Part shown: in pieces, positions 1 to 6,791 of the stretch
Position numbering within the stretch: position 1 is the stretch's first letter
Layout: each line of letters starts with the position of its first letter
Assembly (NCBI GenBank): GCA_049317465.1
Contig: JBMOIF010000043.1
Location: forward strand, 1 to 19,467
DNA length: 19,467 bases
DNA from: CAIQIA01 sp049317465
Lineage (GTDB): Bacteria > Cyanobacteriota > Cyanobacteriia > PCC-6307 > Cyanobiaceae
Direction of reading: 5' to 3'
Program-made: the position numbers and the translations under genes
The notes under the pieces: generated by a model
Seen by the model: only the letters and a program-made list of their open reading frames with translations
Database searches by the model: none
Told to the model about the DNA's origin: nothing

Positions 1-1
1 T

Positions 2-3000
2 GACCGTCTGCTCACGGCCCCCGCCGATCTGCAATGGGGCCCCTGGCGGGGTCGCGGGGCCGCCAGGGTGCTGCTGCGCCCCCCCGGAGGCGGGCCCATG
101 GTGGAGCTGGTGGGCCGTCTTGCCCCCCGGGGACGGATCCCCGCCCTGGCGGCCTGGGTGCAGCTGCACCACCGCCGGGACCACTGGCACGTGCCCCGCC
201 TTGAGCTGCGTTCGGGCCGTTCCCACCTGCTGGCCGAGGGTCAGCTGACCCCGACCCTGGCGCTGCGGTCCCGCAGCCTGCGCCTGGATCCGCAGCTGTG
301 GACCCCGCCCGGCCGCCCCGTGGGGGCACCGGTGCCGGCCCGGCTTCGGCTGGAGGGTGACCGCTGGCAGGCCGAAGTGCCGCAGCTGTCTGTGGCCACG
401 CCGGTGGGACCCCTGGGGCTGGCGGGGCTGGCTTCGGGCCACTGGCGTGGTCCTGCCGACCGCCTGCAGACCCTCGACGGTCGCTGGAGCCTGCCGGCGG
501 GGGTGCCCTGGCGGGGGCAGCGGTTGCTGGGCCCCCTGGCCGGCCAGCTGCGCTGGTGGCAGGGGCGGCTGTGGCTGCGGGGCGGCGGAGCGGGGCCCCG
601 TCCCGATCCCGTCGCCCTGGACGGCTGGTGGCAGCCCCCCGCCAGCGGTGGCCTGACCCGTGGGCCCGTGGCCCTGGAGGCGCGCCTGGGCCGCCTGCCC
701 CTGGGGCGCCTCGATGGGTCGTTGCCGCTTCACGGGTCGGTCGCCGGCAGCGCCCGCCTCGCCGGCAGCCTGGCCCAGCCACGGCTGACGGCCCGGCTGT
801 CCCTGACGGATCTGGGGCTGGGGCCCCTGCGCTGGCCCCAGGTCTGGAGCGGGGCCTGGAGCGACGGACGCCTCAGCCTGGTCAGCGGCGGCAGCCGGCT
901 GACGGCCGGCGTCGGTCGCCAGGGACTGGGGGATCTGCTGCTGCAGCAGAGACAGGGGCGGCTGGCGCTGCAGCGGCGGCCCGGTGGCTGGCGCTGGCAG
1001 GCCCGCGATCTTTCGCTGGCCCCCCTGCGGCTGCTGCCACCGGGCCGGACGCCCCTGGCCCTGCGGGGGTTGCTCGATGGCGACGGCGGTGTGGCCATCG
1101 CCCCCTTCGTGCTCGACGGCCGTGCCCGGCTGCGCCAGCCGATGCTCGACCGCCTGCAGCTGCGGCGGCTCACGGTGCAGGGCCGCCTGCAGGCCCAGGG
1201 CTATCGCCTGGCGCTCAGCCTGGGGCTTCCCCTGCCCGGGGACGTGGAGGGTCGTCTTGAGGGGCGCTGGAGCGGTCCCCTCGACCTGACGCTGCAGGCG
1301 CGACAACTGCAGATCGCCAGTGTCGGCAACCTCTGGCAGGGTCTGCGCGGCGGCGGGCCGGCCCCGGGGGGTGCCCGCGACCTGCTCGGGCTGATGACCG
1401 ACACCCTCGGCCGCAGCCTCGATGAACAGCTGCAGGCCCTGGCGCGGGCCCGGGCCACGGTGGCGGCAGCCGAGCAGCGGCGCCGCGGCCGCCAGCGGCG
1501 GGACCTCGACGACCTGCGCGGCATCCTCGATGCCGACCTGCGCCTGCGGGGTCCCCGGCTGGACGCCCTGCAGCTGCAGGCCCAGGCCCGCGCCCACCTC
1601 TGGCACGAGGGGGAGGACCGCGACCGGGTGCTGCAGCTGCAACCCCTCACCCTCAGTGTCGACGGTCCCCTCGGGGCCGGGGCGGGCGACTTCCGCTTCG
1701 CCGGTCTGCCGCTGGGGCTGCTGGCTCTGCTGACGCCGGTGCCCGAGGGGCTGCGGGGTTCCCTCCAGGGCCAGGGACGCTGGCGCAGCGGCCCCGGTCC
1801 CCTGGACCTGCAGGCTGACCTGGCCCTGGCCGACGCCAGCCTGCGGGAACGGGCCCTGCGGCTGGAGCGGGGCCAGCTGGTTCTTCGGGGCGGCCGGCTC
1901 AGCGTCGACCTGGCCCTGCGTTCCGAGGGGGCGAGCAGCAGCATTGACCTCAGCGGTCAGCTGCCCCTCGATCCCCGCGCCGACGGCCTGGAGCTGCGGC
2001 TGGCGAGCCGCAACGACGGTCTGCTGTTCCTCACGGCCCTGGCGGGCGGTGAGCTCGACTGGCAGGCGGGCAGCGCCGACCTGCAGCTGCTGGTGCGGGG
2101 CCGCCGGGACCGTCCGCTGGCCAACGGCTTTCTGCGCATCCGTGATGGCCGCCTGCTGCTGGCGGGGCAGCCCTTCCGGGACGTGCAGGCCACGGCCTTC
2201 TTCGACTTCGAACGCCTGCAGCTGGAGCAGCTGACCGCGTCCCTGGGGGAGCGGGGGCAGGTGGAAGGTCAGGGCAGCCTGCCCCTCTGGGCGGCGGCTG
2301 CCACCGATCCGGGCTCCAGCGACCCCAACCCGCCGGCTGTGCGCCTGCGCCTCGAGGCCCTGCCGCTGCGTCGCGACACCCTGCGCTTGCAGGCCGACGG
2401 CACCCTGCAGGTGGAGGGCAGCCTGCAGGCCCCGCGGGTGGGGGGCGACCTGCGCCTCTCCCGCGGGCGGTTGCTGCTACCGGCCTCGCGGCTGCAGGCC
2501 CCCGGTGGGCGGGCCAAGGAGGAGGGCACGGGCGAGGTCAGCCGCTATCCCGAAAGCGCCTGGGACGGCGGGGAGCCGCTGGTGCTGCTGGGGCCTTCGG
2601 TCGAATCCAGCTCGGGGCTGGCCCTGCGCCGGGCCATTCCCTCCCTCGCCTTGCTGCGGTTCGACGGTCTGCGGCTGAACCTGGGACCCGACCTGCGGCT
2701 CACGGTGCCGCCCGTGCTCGACTTCAGCACCGGCGGTCGGCTGCAGCTCGACGGCCCTTTCGGTCCTGACGTGCGCCTCTCCGGCGTGGTGCGCCTGCTG
2801 AAGGGGCAGATCAACGTCTTCACGAGCTTCCTGCGCCTCGACCCCGACAGTCCCAACGTGGCGGTGTTCACCCCCTCCCTGGGGCTGATCCCCTACCTCG
2901 ACCTGGCCCTCACCACCCGGGTCTCGGATCAGGTGCGCTCGATCGACGGGGCCGCCGTGCCGGCCGATCGCCTGCAGGGGGCCTTCTCAAGCCTCGACCG

Positions 3001-3544
3001 TCTCAATCTGGTCAAGGTCAATGTGCGGGTGTCGGGGCCCGCCGACCGCATCGGCGAGAACATCGTCATCCGCAGTTCGCCCCCCCTGCCGCGGGAGCGG
3101 CTGGTGGCACTGCTGGGGGGCAACACCCTCGCGGGTCTGTCGGGCGGCGATGCCGGCACCGCCCTGGTGACCGTTCTGGGCCAGACGCTGCTCACGCCGG
3201 TGGTGGGCGGCCTCACCGAGCTGCTGGGCCAGCGCCTCAACGTGGCCCTCTACCCCACCTACCTTGATCCCACCCTGCTGCGGGGCGCCACCGCCCAGGA
3301 CGGCCAGGCCCGCGGTGCCCGCCCCTCCAGCCGGCGGGTGCCGCTGCAGCTGGTGCTCGGCTCCGAGGTGGGCCTCGACATCACCGACCGCCTCAACCTG
3401 TCGGTGCTGGCGGCCCCCAACCGCAGCGACATCCCCCCGGAGGCCACCCTGCGCTTCCAGGCCAGCGACCTGCTGGGGGTGCAGGGGTCCGTCGACCAGG
3501 AGGGCCGCTGGCAGACCCAGCTGCAGATGTTCCTCCGCTTCTGA
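2..3544 (+). CDS. tamB: TamB-like translocation/assembly module protein (DUF490), N-terminus outside window
   Basis: The frame is open from the left edge and ends at TGA 3542-3544, giving 1180 visible residues; the true N-terminus, with its expected inner-membrane anchor, lies upstream. TamB-family proteins are long beta-groove proteins that span the periplasm and help move phospholipid or outer-membrane proteins between membranes; the plastid relative is TIC236. Seen here: long stretches of short alternating hydrophobic/polar segments of the form 'GRLEGRWSG', and a C-terminal DUF490 region. That region includes LKGQINVFTSFLRL, a loop LLGGNTLAGLSGG, and GLTELLGQRLNVALYPTYLD. The chain ends in a terminal Phe (MFLRF). 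An Arg/Glu/Ala-rich, probably helical insert interrupts the beta pattern near visible residues 460-510. It heads a co-directional run with the ROK gene, proA, folB and a hydrolase. Family assignment is firm from the C-terminal domain; the exact transport substrate cannot be read from sequence. Confidence 0.9.
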   Translation, partial: DRLLTAPADLQWGPWRGRGAARVLLRPPGGGPMVELVGRLAPRGRIPALAAWVQLHHRRDHWHVPRLELRSGRSHLLAEGQLTPTLALRSRSLRLDPQLWTPPGRPVGAPVPARLRLEGDRWQAEVPQLSVATPVGPLGLAGLASGHWRGPADRLQTLDGRWSLPAGVPWRGQRLLGPLAGQLRWWQGRLWLRGGGAGPRPDPVALDGWWQPPASGGLTRGPVALEARLGRLPLGRLDGSLPLHGSVAGSARLAGSLAQPRLTARLSLTDLGLGPLRWPQVWSGAWSDGRLSLVSGGSRLTAGVGRQGLGDLLLQQRQGRLALQRRPGGWRWQARDLSLAPLRLLPPGRTPLALRGLLDGDGGVAIAPFVLDGRARLRQPMLDRLQLRRLTVQGRLQAQGYRLALSLGLPLPGDVEGRLEGRWSGPLDLTLQARQLQIASVGNLWQGLRGGGPAPGGARDLLGLMTDTLGRSLDEQLQALARARATVAAAEQRRRGRQRRDLDDLRGILDADLRLRGPRLDALQLQAQARAHLWHEGEDRDRVLQLQPLTLSVDGPLGAGAGDFRFAGLPLGLLALLTPVPEGLRGSLQGQGRWRSGPGPLDLQADLALADASLRERALRLERGQLVLRGGRLSVDLALRSEGASSSIDLSGQLPLDPRADGLELRLASRNDGLLFLTALAGGELDWQAGSADLQLLVRGRRDRPLANGFLRIRDGRLLLAGQPFRDVQATAFFDFERLQLEQLTASLGERGQVEGQGSLPLWAAAATDPGSSDPNPPAVRLRLEALPLRRDTLRLQADGTLQVEGSLQAPRVGGDLRLSRGRLLLPASRLQAPGGRAKEEGTGEVSRYPESAWDGGEPLVLLGPSVESSSGLALRRAIPSLALLRFDGLRLNLGPDLRLTVPPVLDFSTGGRLQLDGPFGPDVRLSGVVRLLKGQINVFTSFLRLDPDSPNVAVFTPSLGLIPYLDLALTTRVSDQVRSIDGAAVPADRLQGAFSSLDRLNLVKVNVRVSGPADRIGENIVIRSSPPLPRERLVALLGGNTLAGLSGGDAGTALVTVLGQTLLTPVVGGLTELLGQRLNVALYPTYLDPTLLRGATAQDGQARGARPSSRRVPLQLVLGSEVGLDITDRLNLSVLAAPNRSDIPPEATLRFQASDLLGVQGSVDQEGRWQTQLQMFLRF

Positions 3545-3580
3545 GCGCCACGCTTGGATGGACCCAGCAGCGGCCGAGCC

Positions 3581-4528
3581 GTGACCGGGGCTGACGAGGG
3601 CGTGCAGGTGATCGGTGTCGACGTGGGCGGCACGGCCCTCAAGCTGGCCCGTCTCGACCGCCGCGGGCGGGTGCAGGCCGAGCTGACCGTGCCCACCCCG
3701 CAGCCGGCGGCCCCAGGGGCCGTGACCACCGCCATCGTCGAGGCCATCGAACGGCTCGACCCCGACCGTCTCACCACCGCCGTCGGCGTCGGCATGCCCG
3801 GCCCCACCGACCGGGGCGCGCGGCTGGCCCGGCTGGCGATCAACCTGCCCGGCTGGGTCGATGTGCCCCTGGCTGACTGGCTCGAGCCGCGGCTGGGCCG
3901 CGCCGTGACCCTGGCCAACGATGCCGACTGCGCCCTGCTGGGGGAACACTGGCTGGGGGCGGCCCGCGGCTGTCGCGATGTGGTGCTGCTCACCCTCGGC
4001 ACCGGTGTCGGCGGCGGGGTGCTGCTCGAGGGGAAGCTGTTCAACGGCCGCCTGGGGGCGGCGGCCGAGCCGGGGCTGATCGGCATCGACCCCGATGGTC
4101 CCCCCTGCAGCAGCGGCAACAGCGGCTCGCTCGAGAGCTTCTGCAGCATCGCCGCCCTGCGGAGGCAGGGGGGCGATGACCCCGCGGCCCTGGCCCAGCG
4201 GGCGGCGGCCGGAGACCCCGGGGCCCGGGAGGTGTGGGAGCGCTACGGCCGTCGGCTGGGCTTCGGCATCACCACCCTGGTCAACCTGTTCACCCCGGAG
4301 CGGGTGCTGCTGGGCGGTGGTGTCAGTGCCGCCTTTGACCACTTCGGCCCGGCCCTGCAGGCCGAGGTGGACCGGCGGGTGCTGCCGCCGGCCCGGGAGG
4401 GACTCGAGATCCGGCCGGCGGCCCTCGGCAATGCCGCCGGCCGCACCGGTGCCGCCGCGCTGGCGCTGCAACGGCTGCTGCAGCTTGAACCCCTCGCCCC
4501 GGCCAGGGATGATGGGGAGCCCTTCTGA
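3581..4528 (+). CDS. ROK-family sugar kinase (glucokinase-like), zinc motif degenerate
   Basis: 315 residues from GTG 3581; a TTG at 3554 or a GTG at 3602 in the same frame are alternatives, and no start has a convincing Shine-Dalgarno. ROK proteins phosphorylate hexoses with ATP or act as sugar-responsive regulators; there is no DNA-binding N-terminal domain here, so a kinase is the better guess. Visible: the N-terminal phosphate loop IGVDVGGTALKL, a NDAD motif at residues 113-116 with the catalytic Asp at 114, and the second phosphate loop LGTGVGGG. Odd: the ROK zinc site, normally His plus CxCGxxGC, is mostly lost. The His position is Leu166, and the Cys positions read Cys176, Ser178 and Ser183 (PPCSSGNSGSLE). 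The gene follows tamB by 36 nt and precedes proA by 6 nt. The substrate could be glucose, another hexose, or unknown. Confidence 0.85.
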   Translation: MTGADEGVQVIGVDVGGTALKLARLDRRGRVQAELTVPTPQPAAPGAVTTAIVEAIERLDPDRLTTAVGVGMPGPTDRGARLARLAINLPGWVDVPLADWLEPRLGRAVTLANDADCALLGEHWLGAARGCRDVVLLTLGTGVGGGVLLEGKLFNGRLGAAAEPGLIGIDPDGPPCSSGNSGSLESFCSIAALRRQGGDDPAALAQRAAAGDPGAREVWERYGRRLGFGITTLVNLFTPERVLLGGGVSAAFDHFGPALQAEVDRRVLPPAREGLEIRPAALGNAAGRTGAAALALQRLLQLEPLAPARDDGEPF

Positions 4529-4534
4529 CCAGCG

Positions 4535-5842
4535 GTGACCCGCGTTCCCGATCCCAGCCCGGAGCTGCTGGCCCGGGCCTCCGGCCTGCGCCGCCTGGCC
4601 CTCGACCTGGGCCAGTGCGACGACGAGGGTCGTCGCCGTGCCCTGCGGGCGATGGCCGACGCCCTCGCGGCCGCCCGCGGGCGGGTGCTGACGGCCAATG
4701 CGGCCGATGTGGCCGCCGCCGACGCCGCGGGCCTCAACTCCAGCCTGGTGGCCCGGCTGCGCCTTGACGGGGGCAAGCTCGACGGAGCCATCGACGGCCT
4801 GCGTCAGCTGGCCGCCCTGCCGGATCCCCTCGGGGTGCGCCAGCTGCACCGCCAGCTCGACGACGGCCTGGTGCTCGAACGCCGCACCGTGCCCCTGGGG
4901 GTGATCGGCGTGATCTTCGAGGCCCGACCGGATGCGGTCGTGCAGATCGCAGGGCTGGCGGTCCGCTCCGGCAACGGCGCCATCCTCAAGGGGGGATCGG
5001 AGGCAGCCGGCAGCTGCGCCGCCCTGCTCGAGGCCCTGCGGGAGGGTCTGGCCGACGGTCCCGTGGCCCCCGGCGTGCTCGATCTGCTCACCAGCCGCGA
5101 GGAAAGCCTGGCCCTGCTGCGCCTCGACGGTCTGGTGGATCTGATCATCCCCCGCGGCTCCAATGCCCTGGTGCGCTTCATTCAGGACAACACCCGCATC
5201 CCGGTGCTCGGCCACGCCGACGGCATCTGCCATCTCTACGTCGACCGGGATGTCGACGTGGCCGAGGCGGTGGCCATCGCCGTCGACAGCAAGACCCAGT
5301 ACCCGGCGGCCTGCAACGCCATCGAGACGCTGCTGGTGCACCACGAGGTGGCGGCGGCCTTTCTGCCGCCGGCCGTGGCGGCCCTCGAGGCGGCCGGTGT
5401 GGAACTGCGCGGCGATGAAGCCGCCCGCAGCCACGGCATCGCCGGCATCGCCAGCGACGACGACTGGGCCACCGAGTACGCCGACCGCATCCTGGCGGTG
5501 CGGGTGGTGGACAGCCTGGAGGCGGCGCTCGAGCACATCCGTCGCCATGGGTCCCGCCACACCGATGCGATCTGCAGCCGCGACCCGGCGGCGGCGGCGA
5601 CGTTCCTCGCCCGGGTCGACAGTGCCGGCGTCTATCACAACTGCTCGACCCGCTTCGCCGACGGCTACCGCTACGGCTTCGGCGCCGAGGTCGGCATCAG
5701 CACCCAGACCCTGCCGCCGCGCGGCCCCGTCGGCCTCGAAGGACTGGTGACCTACCGCTACCGCCTGCGGGGTCAGGGCCATGTGGTGGCCGATTACGCC
5801 GCGGGCCGCCGCCGCTTCCACCACCGCGACCTGCCCCTGTGA
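4535..5842 (+). CDS. proA: Gamma-glutamyl phosphate reductase (glutamate-5-semialdehyde dehydrogenase)
   Basis: 435 residues from GTG 4535. The enzyme reduces gamma-glutamyl phosphate with NADPH to glutamate-5-semialdehyde, the second step of proline synthesis, in the cytoplasm. Length and collinear motifs match the ProA family of the aldehyde-dehydrogenase superfamily. These include GVIGVIFEARPD near residue 130, the nucleotide-binding stretch NGAILKGGSEA, DLIIPRGSNALV, and the catalytic-Cys segment QYPAACNAIET with Cys260. The C-terminal motif STQTLPPRGPVGLEGLVTYR is also present. The gene starts 6 nt after the ROK gene and its TGA overlaps the GTG of folB (GTGA), so translational coupling is likely. 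No proB is seen in the window, so the first proline-synthesis enzyme must be encoded elsewhere. Identification is firm. Confidence 0.97.
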   Translation: MTRVPDPSPELLARASGLRRLALDLGQCDDEGRRRALRAMADALAAARGRVLTANAADVAAADAAGLNSSLVARLRLDGGKLDGAIDGLRQLAALPDPLGVRQLHRQLDDGLVLERRTVPLGVIGVIFEARPDAVVQIAGLAVRSGNGAILKGGSEAAGSCAALLEALREGLADGPVAPGVLDLLTSREESLALLRLDGLVDLIIPRGSNALVRFIQDNTRIPVLGHADGICHLYVDRDVDVAEAVAIAVDSKTQYPAACNAIETLLVHHEVAAAFLPPAVAALEAAGVELRGDEAARSHGIAGIASDDDWATEYADRILAVRVVDSLEAALEHIRRHGSRHTDAICSRDPAAAATFLARVDSAGVYHNCSTRFADGYRYGFGAEVGISTQTLPPRGPVGLEGLVTYRYRLRGQGHVVADYAAGRRRFHHRDLPL

Positions 5843-6195
5843 GCGACCGCATTGTGCTGCGGGGCCTGCGGCTCTGGGCCCATGTGGGGGTGCTGGAGAG
5901 TGAACGGCGGCTGGGCCAGTGGTTCGAGCTCGATGCCTGGTTCGAGGCCGACCTGACCATCGCCGGTCGCAGCGACCGGCTCGGCGACAGTCTCGATTAC
6001 GTCCAGGCGGTGACGGCGGCCCGGCGGGTGGCGGCCGACCTCTGCTGCCACACCCTCGAGCATTTCTCGGAGCGGCTCCTGGAGGCCTTCACAGAGATCT
6101 ACGGCCCCTGCCCGATGGGACTGGAGCTGCGCAAGTGCGCCGCGCCGATCCCCGGCTTCGACGGTTCGGTGGCGGTCTGCCGCAGCCGTCCATGA
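5839..6195 (+). CDS. folB: Dihydroneopterin aldolase
   Basis: 118 residues, the normal size for FolB, which converts 7,8-dihydroneopterin to 6-hydroxymethyl-7,8-dihydropterin and glycolaldehyde in tetrahydrofolate synthesis. Start GTG 5839 overlaps the proA stop by 4 nt. Family marks: GVLESERRLGQ near the N-terminus with the conserved Glu22, DSLDY with Tyr54, the helix HTLEHFSERLLEAF, and LRKCAAPIPG with Lys99. These match the Glu, Tyr and Lys used for substrate binding and catalysis in characterised FolB enzymes. Its own stop overlaps the next gene as ATGA. Nothing ties its regulation to folate; it appears to be translated as part of the proA-folB-hydrolase chain. Confidence 0.95.
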   Translation: MSDRIVLRGLRLWAHVGVLESERRLGQWFELDAWFEADLTIAGRSDRLGDSLDYVQAVTAARRVAADLCCHTLEHFSERLLEAFTEIYGPCPMGLELRKCAAPIPGFDGSVAVCRSRP

Positions 6196-6791
6196 CCGGT
6201 CCACCCCTGGTGCTCGTGCATGGGCTGTGGGACACCCCGCGCCTGTTCGACCGCCTGGGGGCCGCGCTGCGGCAGGCCTGTCCCGAGATCGAGCTCATGA
6301 TGCCCCACCTGCCCCATCGCCTCGGTCAGGTGGCCCTGGGAACGCTGGCCGGGCGGCTGGCGACCCTGATCGAGGACCGCTTCGGCCCCGACCGCCCCCT
6401 CGACCTGTTTGGCTTCTCGATGGGCGGGGTGATCGGCCGCCTGTGGCTGCAGGAGCATGGCGGCGCCGGCCGCTGCCGCCGTTTCGTGTGTGTCGGCAGC
6501 CCGCAGCGGGGCACCCTGCTTGCCCTGCCCATGCCCCACGGCTGGATGGCCGGCATCGCCGAGATGAAGATCGGCAGTGGTCTGTTGCGCCGTCTTGATG
6601 AGGGCGCCGACCGTCTCGACCCGGTGGCCTGCCGCAGCTTCTACTGCCCCACCGATCTGATGGTGGTGCCGGGCTGGCGGGCGGTGCTGCCCCGGGGCCC
6701 GCGGGAGGCCCTGCCGGTGCTCACCCACCGCCAGCTGATGCATCACCCCCGCGCCATCGCCCGGCTCACCGAGGTGCTGCTGGCCCCCTGA
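6192..6791 (+). CDS. Small alpha/beta hydrolase (lipase/esterase-like)
   Basis: 199 residues from ATG 6192, which overlaps the folB stop (ATGA). The fold is recognised from the N-terminal strand and oxyanion region PLVLVHGLWDTP, the nucleophile elbow GFSMGG with Ser76, a GSPQRGT segment typical of lipase-like proteins, Asp155 in CPTDLMVVPG as a probable acid, and a His in THRQLMHHP near residues 180-185 as the probable base. A full Ser-Asp-His triad is therefore present. There is no signal peptide, so it is probably cytoplasmic. The substrate is unknown; triacylglycerol lipase or carboxylesterase are possible labels. The 3' end overlaps the oppositely oriented oligopeptidase gene by 49 bp. 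Confidence 0.87.
   Translation: MTGPPLVLVHGLWDTPRLFDRLGAALRQACPEIELMMPHLPHRLGQVALGTLAGRLATLIEDRFGPDRPLDLFGFSMGGVIGRLWLQEHGGAGRCRRFVCVGSPQRGTLLALPMPHGWMAGIAEMKIGSGLLRRLDEGADRLDPVACRSFYCPTDLMVVPGWRAVLPRGPREALPVLTHRQLMHHPRAIARLTEVLLAP

Noticed and set aside
2987..5824. 945-codon open frame on the minus strand opposite tamB, the ROK gene and proA
   Set aside because: It is the complement of three well-recognised genes; its His/Gln/Gly/Ala-rich sequence has no domain. In DNA this GC-rich, the antisense frame of a gene seldom meets a stop.
5919..6191. Upstream extension of the alpha/beta hydrolase frame
   Set aside because: It lies wholly within folB in another frame; the ATG at 6192 starts right before the oxyanion strand as expected.
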